Positions 1 to 6,050 of a stretch of 6,813 bases of DNA are shown piece after piece. The stretch is from Pseudomonadota bacterium (lineage in GTDB: Bacteria; Pseudomonadota; Gammaproteobacteria; Burkholderiales; Ferrovaceae), in contig JAJYQG010000074.1 of NCBI GenBank assembly GCA_021794775.1, positions 1 to 6,813 on the forward strand, written 5' to 3'. The notes under the pieces are model-generated. The model did not search any database and had not been told where the DNA came from. It saw only the letters and a list, made by a program, of their open reading frames with translations. The position numbers and the translations under genes were made by a program. The stretch's first letter is position 1; the number at the start of each line of letters is the position of its first letter.

Positions 1-1253
1 TGCTGGCTTCTTGGGCTTTGCAACCACGGCATCAGCTGACGGGCACCAAGACATATTCGCAAACCCCAGCGCCCCGCGCCAAGGTGTACCGGTTGACCCC
101 AGCGCCCCCGAATCCGCCGCCCAACCACAGGCAGATCGAGAAATAGGCTTTGCAACGCCTCGCGATCCAACCACCGTTCCGGTCTTTTCGGGTCCACCAG
201 CAAAAACGGGAACAGAGTAGGCTGATTATCCCAGTCATCGCCCACGGCGGGGCGCCCCAACATCCCGACGGGTTCCATCCACATACCCGACCAACCAGCG
301 CTGGCCGCAACCAAACGTTCCCGAAAATCGGTCAACAAATCTGGCAGAAAGCTCTTGTCGCATGCGCGCCAAGTTTGCATGGCTTCCAACGCCACCCACC
401 AACGTAAAAACGCCCCCGTTGACAATCGGTTTTGTTCAGTCCAGGCCTCAGGCATCTGTCCACAACCCACCCGTGGCGCCAACAACAGACCCGAGAATGG
501 GGGCCCACCCATGAACTTCGACCCGGTCAACGCCACACGCCAGCCATGCGCGAGATAGCGGCGAATCCTGAGCGCAGACAAGCGCGCCTGACACCCATCC
601 ACCAACACCCGGACATGATCCGGATAGTCCCTGTGACAAGCCAAAGCACAAGCCTCATCCGGCGCCACATGGCCTGACTTGGTGACGTCCGTCATGACCA
701 GCACGACATGGTCGCCACGGCTGACATGGTTTTCCACGCAAGCCCTATAATCTTGCGCCAGGGCATCAGGGGCCCGGGGTTTCCCGTCCTCGCCACGGAC
801 GGGAATCGGATCGAGGCGAACCTCGCGCCCACCCCAGCGCTGTCGCCAGCCCTCCAGCACGCGACTGCCCGTTTCATCCGGGTGACACATCACCACCGCC
901 TCCACCGAACAGTCCCAATCATCCACACCAGCCACCAAGGCTGCTGTCCCCGAGGGGTACAACGCCATGTCATGGCTTTCGCGCTCAAGGTCCAACGCTT
1001 GCCAGAGCCCTTCTTTCAGGCATTGGTGTGTCCATTCGGTCGAATGCTCGCACCAGAGTTGGTAACCGCGTTCCGCCACCGACAGATCGGCAGCGCGGCA
1101 TTCTGTTGCTGTCCCCGAGCCCCACTCCTCAACGCCCACGCGAGGCTGGTAAGCAATGCCGTAAGCGTTGACCCCCGTCAAGGGGCTCACCTTCAAACGA
1201 GGATCATCGCTGGCAGCCAACTGCTGCCATGCTCCACGCTCCTCCTTCATCAT
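1..1253 (-). CDS. Fold-type I PLP-dependent enzyme (aminotransferase/kynureninase-like), 3' end cut by window edge
   Basis: An open frame of 417 codons runs from an ATG at 1253 to the left edge with no stop, so the C-terminus lies outside. Seen in the translation: a phosphate-loop-like SGTAAL at residues 101-106; VDGCQ at 218-222, where D219 would pair with the PLP ring nitrogen; and TGSKFMGGPPFSG at 243-255, where K246 is the likely Schiff-base lysine. This order and spacing fit fold-type I PLP enzymes. A late GQPVHLG followed by LRICLGAR (387-405) looks like the small C-terminal domain. No signal peptide or membrane segment is seen, so it is probably cytoplasmic. The start overlaps the ATP-grasp stop by 4 bp (ATGA); a second ATG follows at 1250. 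The upstream Shine-Dalgarno is poor, which suggests coupled re-initiation. The reaction (transamination, lyase or other) cannot be told from sequence. The PLP fold is fairly secure; the exact family is not. Confidence 0.83.
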   Translation of the reverse strand, partial: MMKEERGAWQQLAASDDPRLKVSPLTGVNAYGIAYQPRVGVEEWGSGTATECRAADLSVAERGYQLWCEHSTEWTHQCLKEGLWQALDLERESHDMALYPSGTAALVAGVDDWDCSVEAVVMCHPDETGSRVLEGWRQRWGGREVRLDPIPVRGEDGKPRAPDALAQDYRACVENHVSRGDHVVLVMTDVTKSGHVAPDEACALACHRDYPDHVRVLVDGCQARLSALRIRRYLAHGWRVALTGSKFMGGPPFSGLLLAPRVGCGQMPEAWTEQNRLSTGAFLRWWVALEAMQTWRACDKSFLPDLLTDFRERLVAASAGWSGMWMEPVGMLGRPAVGDDWDNQPTLFPFLLVDPKRPERWLDREALQSLFLDLPVVGRRIRGRWGQPVHLGAGRWGLRICLGARQLMPWLQSPRSQ

Positions 1254-2473
1254 CCCACCAGACCAGAAGGTCGAGCGCGAGCCCTGTCCAGCAGCGCTCG
1301 AAAGGCCGCAAAAACCTTGGCCATGGCAGGATGCTTGTAAGGGAAAAGGGTCACCGGATCCATGGCATGCACCACCGCACTGCTGTCGGCCTCAAATAAC
1401 AGGAAATGTCCATCTGGCGTCTCCGCACAATCCAGAACCACATAGTCCAGACCCAGTCTTTGGTGGATCTGTTGCAGGGTACGAAGGTGGCGTTTCCCAA
1501 ACTCCCGATCAAAATGTTCCATGAAACGGGCTTCTTCGATCCGTTTCTCTTCGGACTCAGTCATGCCTCCATTGAGGTAATGCACCATCCAATGCGCCGA
1601 GATGGCCATATGACCGGCAAACGGAACGCCATCCACCAGTGCGACGCGATACTTACGAAACAAGCCATCGGCACTGCGATAATCGACAAAAGGAGAAACG
1701 AAAAAGACATCTTCGGGCTGCGCCGCAAGATACCCCTTCCACGCTCCCGCCGTCTCCACTTTCACCAGCCCGCGACCGGCATGGGAATCCACGGGACGAA
1801 CGATGACTGGATAATCAGGCTCCGCCACCAGCCCATGCTCTTTCTTGGCAAGCCCAGCCCAGGTTTCGATGGTCGCTCGGTTGATGCGAAACGTCGGGGG
1901 CAGTGCCAATCCCTCAACCCCTTGCAGAAGACCGACAAGGCTGTCTCGCGCCAACGCAGCAATACGTTCAGGATGGTTGATCACCGGGCGCGGCCAATGG
2001 ACCAGGGCCTTACCCAAAGCGGCCAATAAAGCCAACGAGTCTTCCGATTCACCAACGGCCACCATGGCAACATCATGCTCAGGAATTTCATCGGGAAAGG
2101 GCAACTCCCTGCCAATGTACAATTGCTGCAGCTCGACGTCCGAATCCTGAACCAGAAACTCCACCGGCGTGTTGGCGTTGAGCTCCCCTGGCACCATCAA
2201 CATCAGCAAGCGCATCGCCGTCGGCGCACCGTTGGCTGGAATAACATACGACTGACGCTGCCTCAACCCCTGCATCTGGATATCCCGCGCCATTTCATGA
2301 AAGCCTTTGAGATGAAGCAGGATGGCCAGATCCAGAAGAGCCTCAGCGGCCCCTTCACTGCCCGACCGTGTCGATTGCTGTATCAATGCCTGGCCCAATT
2401 CGGTCAAATCTTCCCCGTGGTAAGTACGGGTCATCAAACGGGCTAACCCGTGATAAGGGAGGGGCTGTGTCAT
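1250..2473 (-). CDS. ATP-grasp ligase (RimK/glutathione-synthetase-like) with helical, TPR-like N-terminus
   Basis: This 407-residue cytoplasmic protein probably forms an amide bond between a carboxylate and an amine, using ATP through an acyl-phosphate. Residues about 20-75 look like paired helices (TPR-like). Residues about 88-195 look like the pre-ATP-grasp region, with GELNANTPVEFL and later VINHPERI. The ATP-grasp core follows: VIVRPVDSHAGRGL (224-236, nucleotide-binding strand and glycine loop), FVSPFVDYRS (258-267), and the Mg-binding end with D348 in VLDCA and E361/D363 in FEADSS. Many ATP-grasp enzymes have Lys where R226 sits and E-x-N where E-A-D sits. I recall uncharacterised TPR/ATP-grasp proteins with the same Arg, so these may be family traits. 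The start at 2473 is preferred over an ATG at 2512 because CAGGAG lies 8 nt upstream and it gives the same ATGA overlap as the neighbouring junctions. Substrates are unknown; the neighbouring PLP enzymes suggest an amine or amino acid. Confidence 0.85.
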   Translation of the reverse strand: MTQPLPYHGLARLMTRTYHGEDLTELGQALIQQSTRSGSEGAAEALLDLAILLHLKGFHEMARDIQMQGLRQRQSYVIPANGAPTAMRLLMLMVPGELNANTPVEFLVQDSDVELQQLYIGRELPFPDEIPEHDVAMVAVGESEDSLALLAALGKALVHWPRPVINHPERIAALARDSLVGLLQGVEGLALPPTFRINRATIETWAGLAKKEHGLVAEPDYPVIVRPVDSHAGRGLVKVETAGAWKGYLAAQPEDVFFVSPFVDYRSADGLFRKYRVALVDGVPFAGHMAISAHWMVHYLNGGMTESEEKRIEEARFMEHFDREFGKRHLRTLQQIHQRLGLDYVVLDCAETPDGHFLLFEADSSAVVHAMDPVTLFPYKHPAMAKVFAAFRALLDRARARPSGLVG

Positions 2474-3918
2474 GCCATGGGCTCCTGTGGAGAAAAACGT
2501 TGGCCCAACCATAACACACCATCCAGCAATACCTTCAGATCACTCGCTTGCGTTCGATGATTGACCACTGCAGCGCGCAAAACGCGACGCCCCTTGACTC
2601 GGGTCGTCGATACCACCGCCAAACCAGACTCCTGAAGTACCACGGCTATGCGTTCGTTCAAAAGGTCACTCTCAATATCCCCAGCACAGCGATAGCGGAA
2701 GCAAACAATGTTGAGCGACACTGGCGCCATGCGTTCCAGCACGTCCTGTTGGTCAATGCTGTCACCCAATTGCCGCGCCAAATGACAAGCCTGCTCCATT
2801 GTCTCGCCCAATCGACGGGTTCCATATGCCTGCAGCGTCATCCAGGTTTTTAAGGCACGAAACCCCCGTGACAAATCCGGCCCCAGGTCGCATGGCCAAT
2901 CCGTTCCCGCCGCCGTACCCCGGGTAGCACGGGCAAGGTATTCCGCTGGAAGGGAAAAAGCCTGGCGCTGCATCTCCCCCTCGCGCACCAGCAAGAATCC
3001 GGCATCGTAAGGAACCTGCCCCCATTTATGGAAGTCGAAAGCCAGAGAATCGGCCCGCTCAATCCCACGCATCAAGGGTGCCAGAATCGGACTCCAGCAA
3101 GCCAGGGCACCCAGCGCCCCATCCACATGAAACCAAAGGCGCTGTGCAGCACAACAGGCTGCCAACCCTGCCAAATCATCGATGGCACCGGTATCCACCG
3201 TCCCTGCCGAACCCACGACCATGAAAGGCTCATACCCCGCCCGACGGTCAGCCTCAATGGCTTCTTCCAGAGCAGTCAGGTCCATCCGATGAGCGGCATC
3301 CGTCGCCACCGTCACCAGGCAGGAACGCCCCATTCCAGCCAGATCCAGAGCTTTGACCAACGAGCCATGGACGCCGGTCGAGGCATACACCCGCGGACGT
3401 TGTTGCTGCCAGCCCTGCATCCGCACCGACTCACCCCAGCGCGCTGCACGCGCCACCCATACTGCCATCAAGGTTGCCAGCGAGGTGCCCGTGGTAAAGA
3501 CACCCGTGGCCGTCTCTGGAAAGCCGAACCATTCCCTGGCCCAAAGCACGATCTGTTTCTCAACCTCTACCGGCACATGATCTCGCCCACCAAGGTTGGC
3601 ATTCAGCCCTGATGCCAGCAGGTCGGCCATCATACCCACCGGCGTTCCCGCACCATGCACCCAACCCATGAATCCGGGATGGGCGTTGCCCACCGAATAA
3701 GGCACCACTTCCGCAAAGAAACGATGGGCCAAAGCTTCCAGACTGTGACCAAGCAGCGGCGAAGGCTCTCGAAAACCCTGACGGAGCGCATCGGGAATGG
3801 GTTGCCACACCGGTTGCTCGCGCAGGCTGCGTTGATGGGCCAACATACGGTCGAGCATCGCATGGGCCTCACGCCCAAAGACTTCCCAGTCAACCGGATC
3901 AAGGTCCGGGTACATCAT
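2470..3918 (-). CDS. Group II pyridoxal-phosphate-dependent decarboxylase-like protein
   Basis: At 482 residues this is the usual length for the aromatic-L-amino-acid/glutamate decarboxylase superfamily. Motifs in order: NAHPGFMGW (78-86, substrate-side loop); TTGTSLATL (142-150, phosphate loop, matching the usual TSGGSEANL); H184 in STGVHGS (the histidine that stacks on PLP); GTVDTGAIDD (239-248); HVDGALGA (264-271) with D266 for the ring nitrogen; and DFHKWGQVPYDAG (295-307) with K298 as the Schiff-base lysine. KTWMTLQAYG (357-366) matches the family's KxWxxLxxYG segment. All core catalytic residues are present, so an active enzyme is expected: decarboxylation of an amino acid to an amine, or a related reaction. 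Some relatives are deaminating or aldehyde-forming, and the substrate cannot be assigned. The start overlaps the HD-GYP stop by 4 bp (ATGATG). No Shine-Dalgarno is visible (CGCTTCCCC precedes the ATG), so translation probably depends on coupling. Confidence 0.92.
   Translation of the reverse strand: MMYPDLDPVDWEVFGREAHAMLDRMLAHQRSLREQPVWQPIPDALRQGFREPSPLLGHSLEALAHRFFAEVVPYSVGNAHPGFMGWVHGAGTPVGMMADLLASGLNANLGGRDHVPVEVEKQIVLWAREWFGFPETATGVFTTGTSLATLMAVWVARAARWGESVRMQGWQQQRPRVYASTGVHGSLVKALDLAGMGRSCLVTVATDAAHRMDLTALEEAIEADRRAGYEPFMVVGSAGTVDTGAIDDLAGLAACCAAQRLWFHVDGALGALACWSPILAPLMRGIERADSLAFDFHKWGQVPYDAGFLLVREGEMQRQAFSLPAEYLARATRGTAAGTDWPCDLGPDLSRGFRALKTWMTLQAYGTRRLGETMEQACHLARQLGDSIDQQDVLERMAPVSLNIVCFRYRCAGDIESDLLNERIAVVLQESGLAVVSTTRVKGRRVLRAAVVNHRTQASDLKVLLDGVLWLGQRFSPQEPMA
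2482..2487 (-). promoter_or_regulatory. Ribosome binding site deciding the ATP-grasp start
   Basis: CAGGAG lies 8 nt before the ATG at 2473, inside the end of the decarboxylase coding sequence. It favours this start over the in-frame ATG at 2512, which has no comparable site. Confidence 0.65.
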
Positions 3919-5123
3919 GGGGAAGCGGGGTCAAGCCCCCATTTGGCGGGATCTTCAGCCCCCAGAATGGCATCGCGATCAAGATCCAGATCAACGATTT
4001 CCGGCGCAATGCGCCTGTCAAGACGGATGGAAAAATGCACCCGAACCCTGGGACGCAGCAGGTTGTTGGGGTTCTGCGCCAACACGGTACCCAAACGACC
4101 CGACTTCAACCGCACCAATGTGCCGCAAGGATAAATTCCGACCGTACGCACGAAGGCATGAAAAACTTTTTCATCAAAATGACCCTGCTGCCATTCCGCC
4201 ATCCTGTGAATCGCCAATGCCGGCTCCCAGCCCTTTTTGTAACAGCGATCCGAGGTGATCGCATCGTACACATCGCACACCGTGGCCATGCGCACATAGA
4301 GCGATATTTCCGAATCGGACAACCGGTCCGGATATCCTTTCCTATCAAGCCGTTCATGGTGATGACGGCAAACATCCAACACCACCTCGTCCGTAATCCT
4401 GGCCTCACGCAACAATTCATAGCCCAACACAGGATGGGCCTTGACAAGGCCAAACTCCTCATCGGTCAAACGATCAGGCTTATTCAGAATCGCTTCATCG
4501 ACTCGCATTTTCCCCGCATCGTGAAACAACCCAGCCACCCCAGCGCGGCGCAGCGCCTCTCCTTCGAGACCCAACTGTTTTCCCAAACCGATCATCAAGG
4601 CACAGACGGCCACCGAATGCAGATACGTGTATTGATCCTGGTTTTTCAAACGCACCAGGCTGATCAGCGCATCGGTATTGCGCGCCACCGAGCGATGAAT
4701 CTCTTCCACCACAGGATAAGCCTGTTCCACCGGCAGACAGTTGCCCATCCTGACCTCGCTGAACATCGACACCATCGCTGCTTTGGCCTTGCCATAGACG
4801 CGCCGGGCATGGTCGATTTCAGCCTCATAACTGACCTGGGAAACCTTGGCCCCCATCATGGAAGGATCCTGCCAGTTGTCCAGATGCTCATTGAGCGTCG
4901 TGCGCTCTTGCTCATCCTCCTCGACCGCATCCGGCAGGGTGGTATCCAGCCCCCTGTCCGGGTCGATCCAGACCATCTCGACATTGCTTTTCCGCAACGC
5001 TTCAAGATCCCGTTCCGAGTCAAGCAGAAAAGATGATTTCCAGAACGGATGATCCATCCAGCTGCCACATAATTCCTGAAGGTACATTCCAAGCCGCAAC
5101 TCGTGCACAGGTATCTTTTTCAT
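3915..5123 (-). CDS. HD-GYP domain cyclic-di-GMP phosphodiesterase with DUF3391-like N-terminus
   Basis: This 402-residue cytoplasmic protein has no membrane segment. Residues 1-60 (MKKIPVHELRLGMYL...) match the DUF3391 region commonly found before HD-GYP domains. The HD-GYP domain covers about 145-325: H169, FHDAGK (200-205, H201/D202 plus K205), H230 in KAHP, HHHERLDRKGYP (254-265), and R278 with DVYDAITSDR (284-293). All expected metal ligands are present, so hydrolysis of cyclic-di-GMP is likely. One oddity is R261 where the motif HHExxDGxGYP has glycine. A C-terminal stretch (about 328-378, YPCGTLVRLKSGRLG onward) is shared with the paralogue at the right edge of the window. The gene starts inside the HDOD stop (ATGA) with AGGA 8 nt upstream, and its own stop overlaps the decarboxylase start. 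It therefore sits at the link between signalling and metabolic genes. No REC or PAS sensor domain is present in the chain. Confidence 0.94.
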   Translation of the reverse strand: MKKIPVHELRLGMYLQELCGSWMDHPFWKSSFLLDSERDLEALRKSNVEMVWIDPDRGLDTTLPDAVEEDEQERTTLNEHLDNWQDPSMMGAKVSQVSYEAEIDHARRVYGKAKAAMVSMFSEVRMGNCLPVEQAYPVVEEIHRSVARNTDALISLVRLKNQDQYTYLHSVAVCALMIGLGKQLGLEGEALRRAGVAGLFHDAGKMRVDEAILNKPDRLTDEEFGLVKAHPVLGYELLREARITDEVVLDVCRHHHERLDRKGYPDRLSDSEISLYVRMATVCDVYDAITSDRCYKKGWEPALAIHRMAEWQQGHFDEKVFHAFVRTVGIYPCGTLVRLKSGRLGTVLAQNPNNLLRPRVRVHFSIRLDRRIAPEIVDLDLDRDAILGAEDPAKWGLDPASP

Positions 5124-5956
5124 GGCACAGTTCCTACCTTCTTGGGAACCAGCATGGCACGCACTTCGGCCACGGGCATGCGCAGCAATGCCCCGATATC
5201 GCTGTAATCGTCGGGCAAAGCAGCGTCATCCCAACCATTGCCGGAATGGCGCGCAAGATTGATGGCCAAAGTCACCGCCCGGACCCGGGAGGCGTTTGAG
5301 CGTTCATCCTCCATCAAAGTCACCAGCAAACCGGGAAGCCTCCACCGATTCACCAGCTCTCGCTGTAAATCCCGCACCGGAAATCCCAACACGTTTTCCT
5401 GAACTTCCTTGCTGCGCAGGGTTTTATCCTGGCGCTGTCTGTCGTGGATTTGCATCATGGGCTCGGGAGCAAAGGCCCATAAAATGGCTTCAGCCAAATC
5501 ATGCAACAAAGCCGCGACATACACCTCGCCATAGTGCCGATCATTCAGGCGAATGGCCCATTCACGGGCATACTCCGCCGCCCTCTGCACACGATCCAGA
5601 ACCCCCAGCAGATGACTCAAGGCTTCGGGATGATTCAGCAGATGTTCTTCCACCGAACTGAGCCCGGACAAAACCTTGACGTAAAAAGCCTCCATCCCCA
5701 ACATCATGATGGCCTGCTCAACCTCGATAATTTCTTGCTGTTGATGACGGGAACGGTGTTGCTGCAGATAGCGCAACACATGCGCTGTCAACATCGGATC
5801 GCCAAGGACAACCCGAGATACCGCCAGGGCTGACAAGGCATTCTCATCTTCACGCAATTGCGCAAGTTTGTTCAGGCTGGATTGCAATACGGGCAGCGGC
5901 TCCTGCGTCAAATAAACCGCCCATTGCGACAATGATTTTTTTATATAGAGTCCCAT
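5120..5956 (-). CDS. HDOD domain protein
   Basis: This is a 278-residue soluble protein made almost wholly of one HDOD domain. HDOD proteins are relatives of HD hydrolases that usually act in signalling or scaffolding without proven catalysis. Seen: EPLPVLQSSLNKLAQL (19-34, the entry helix); LGDPMLTAHVLRYL (51-64, the typical D-P-x-L-x-x-x-x-L helix); EVEQAIMMLG (78-87); VAALLHDLAEAILW (147-160) with H152/D153 retained; and VLGFPVRDLQRELVNRWRLP (189-208), matching the conserved LG...W.LP segment but lacking its usual histidine. The start is uncertain: ATGs lie at 5965, 5962 and 5956, and a TTG at 5977. I chose 5956 because GGGGGA sits 8 nt upstream. The gap back to the preceding HD-GYP gene is 83 bp (62 bp if TTG is used), with no convincing terminator, so the genes may be co-transcribed. 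The stop overlaps the next HD-GYP start (ATGA). A partner or regulatory role with the neighbouring HD-GYP proteins is an inference. Confidence 0.88.
   Translation of the reverse strand: MGLYIKKSLSQWAVYLTQEPLPVLQSSLNKLAQLREDENALSALAVSRVVLGDPMLTAHVLRYLQQHRSRHQQQEIIEVEQAIMMLGMEAFYVKVLSGLSSVEEHLLNHPEALSHLLGVLDRVQRAAEYAREWAIRLNDRHYGEVYVAALLHDLAEAILWAFAPEPMMQIHDRQRQDKTLRSKEVQENVLGFPVRDLQRELVNRWRLPGLLVTLMEDERSNASRVRAVTLAINLARHSGNGWDDAALPDDYSDIGALLRMPVAEVRAMLVPKKVGTVP
5132..5135 (-). promoter_or_regulatory. Ribosome binding site of the complete HD-GYP gene
   Basis: AGGA (within AAGGTAGGAA) lies 8 nt before the ATG at 5123, inside the end of the HDOD coding sequence. The gene can thus be translated independently as well as by coupling through the ATGA overlap. 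Confidence 0.6.
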
Positions 5957-5964
5957 CGCCATCA

Positions 5965-5970
5965 TCCCCC
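5965..5970 (-). promoter_or_regulatory. Ribosome binding site deciding the HDOD start
   Basis: GGGGGA on the minus strand lies 8 nt before the ATG at 5956. The two earlier ATGs (5965 and 5962) overlap or abut this G-run and so have poor spacing, which favours 5956. The upstream TTG at 5977 has no clear site. This is an inference from spacing only. Confidence 0.45.
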
Positions 5971-6020
5971 AAACCAAGCTTGGCCAGCGCTACCCTATCA
6001 TCTTAACGCAACGTTGAAAA

Positions 6021-6050
6021 CCCTTCAGACAGGCACCCTTCAGACAGGCA
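6021..6050. repeat. Perfect 15-bp tandem duplication spanning a stop codon
   Basis: The unit CCCTTCAGACAGGCA occurs twice back to back with no mismatch (6021-6035 and 6036-6050). The right copy includes the last codons and TGA stop (6042-6040) of the degenerate HD-GYP gene. Because 15 is a multiple of three, the left copy carries a second in-frame TGA at 6027-6025. Readthrough would add only four residues (RVPV). It looks like a recent slippage or duplication event. Confidence 0.9.

Noticed and set aside
32..310. A 92-codon minus-strand frame with a Gly-rich stretch near its end
   Set aside because: It overlaps the PLP enzyme in another frame. The PLP frame continues open through this region and gives a plausible C-terminal domain (GQPVHLG, LRICLGAR), so no frameshift is needed.
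708..2029. Plus-strand open frames of about 207-210 codons (708-1340 and 1406-2029)
   Set aside because: Both are antisense to the PLP and ATP-grasp genes, have no family features, and break up the ATGA-linked minus-strand order.
2474..2512. Longer ATP-grasp start at ATG 2512
   Set aside because: It would need a 43-bp overlap with the decarboxylase and has no good Shine-Dalgarno, whereas ATG 2473 has CAGGAG at 8 nt and the same ATGA junction as the neighbours.
4035..5036. A 333-codon plus-strand open frame
   Set aside because: It lies entirely antisense to the HD-GYP gene, which has clear domain motifs; the plus-strand product has no recognisable motif and is a typical GC-rich shadow.
5974..5983. 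Perfect 10-bp palindrome CCAAGCTTGG between the HD-GYP and HDOD genes
   Set aside because: It has no loop or following T-run, so it is not a terminator, and a single 10-bp palindrome is not enough to call an operator.
5984..6020. Possible promoter for the HDOD gene (TTGCGT, AAGATGATAGGGT on the minus strand)
   Set aside because: No -35/-10 pair with acceptable spacing and match could be found; the preceding gene may simply be co-transcribed.
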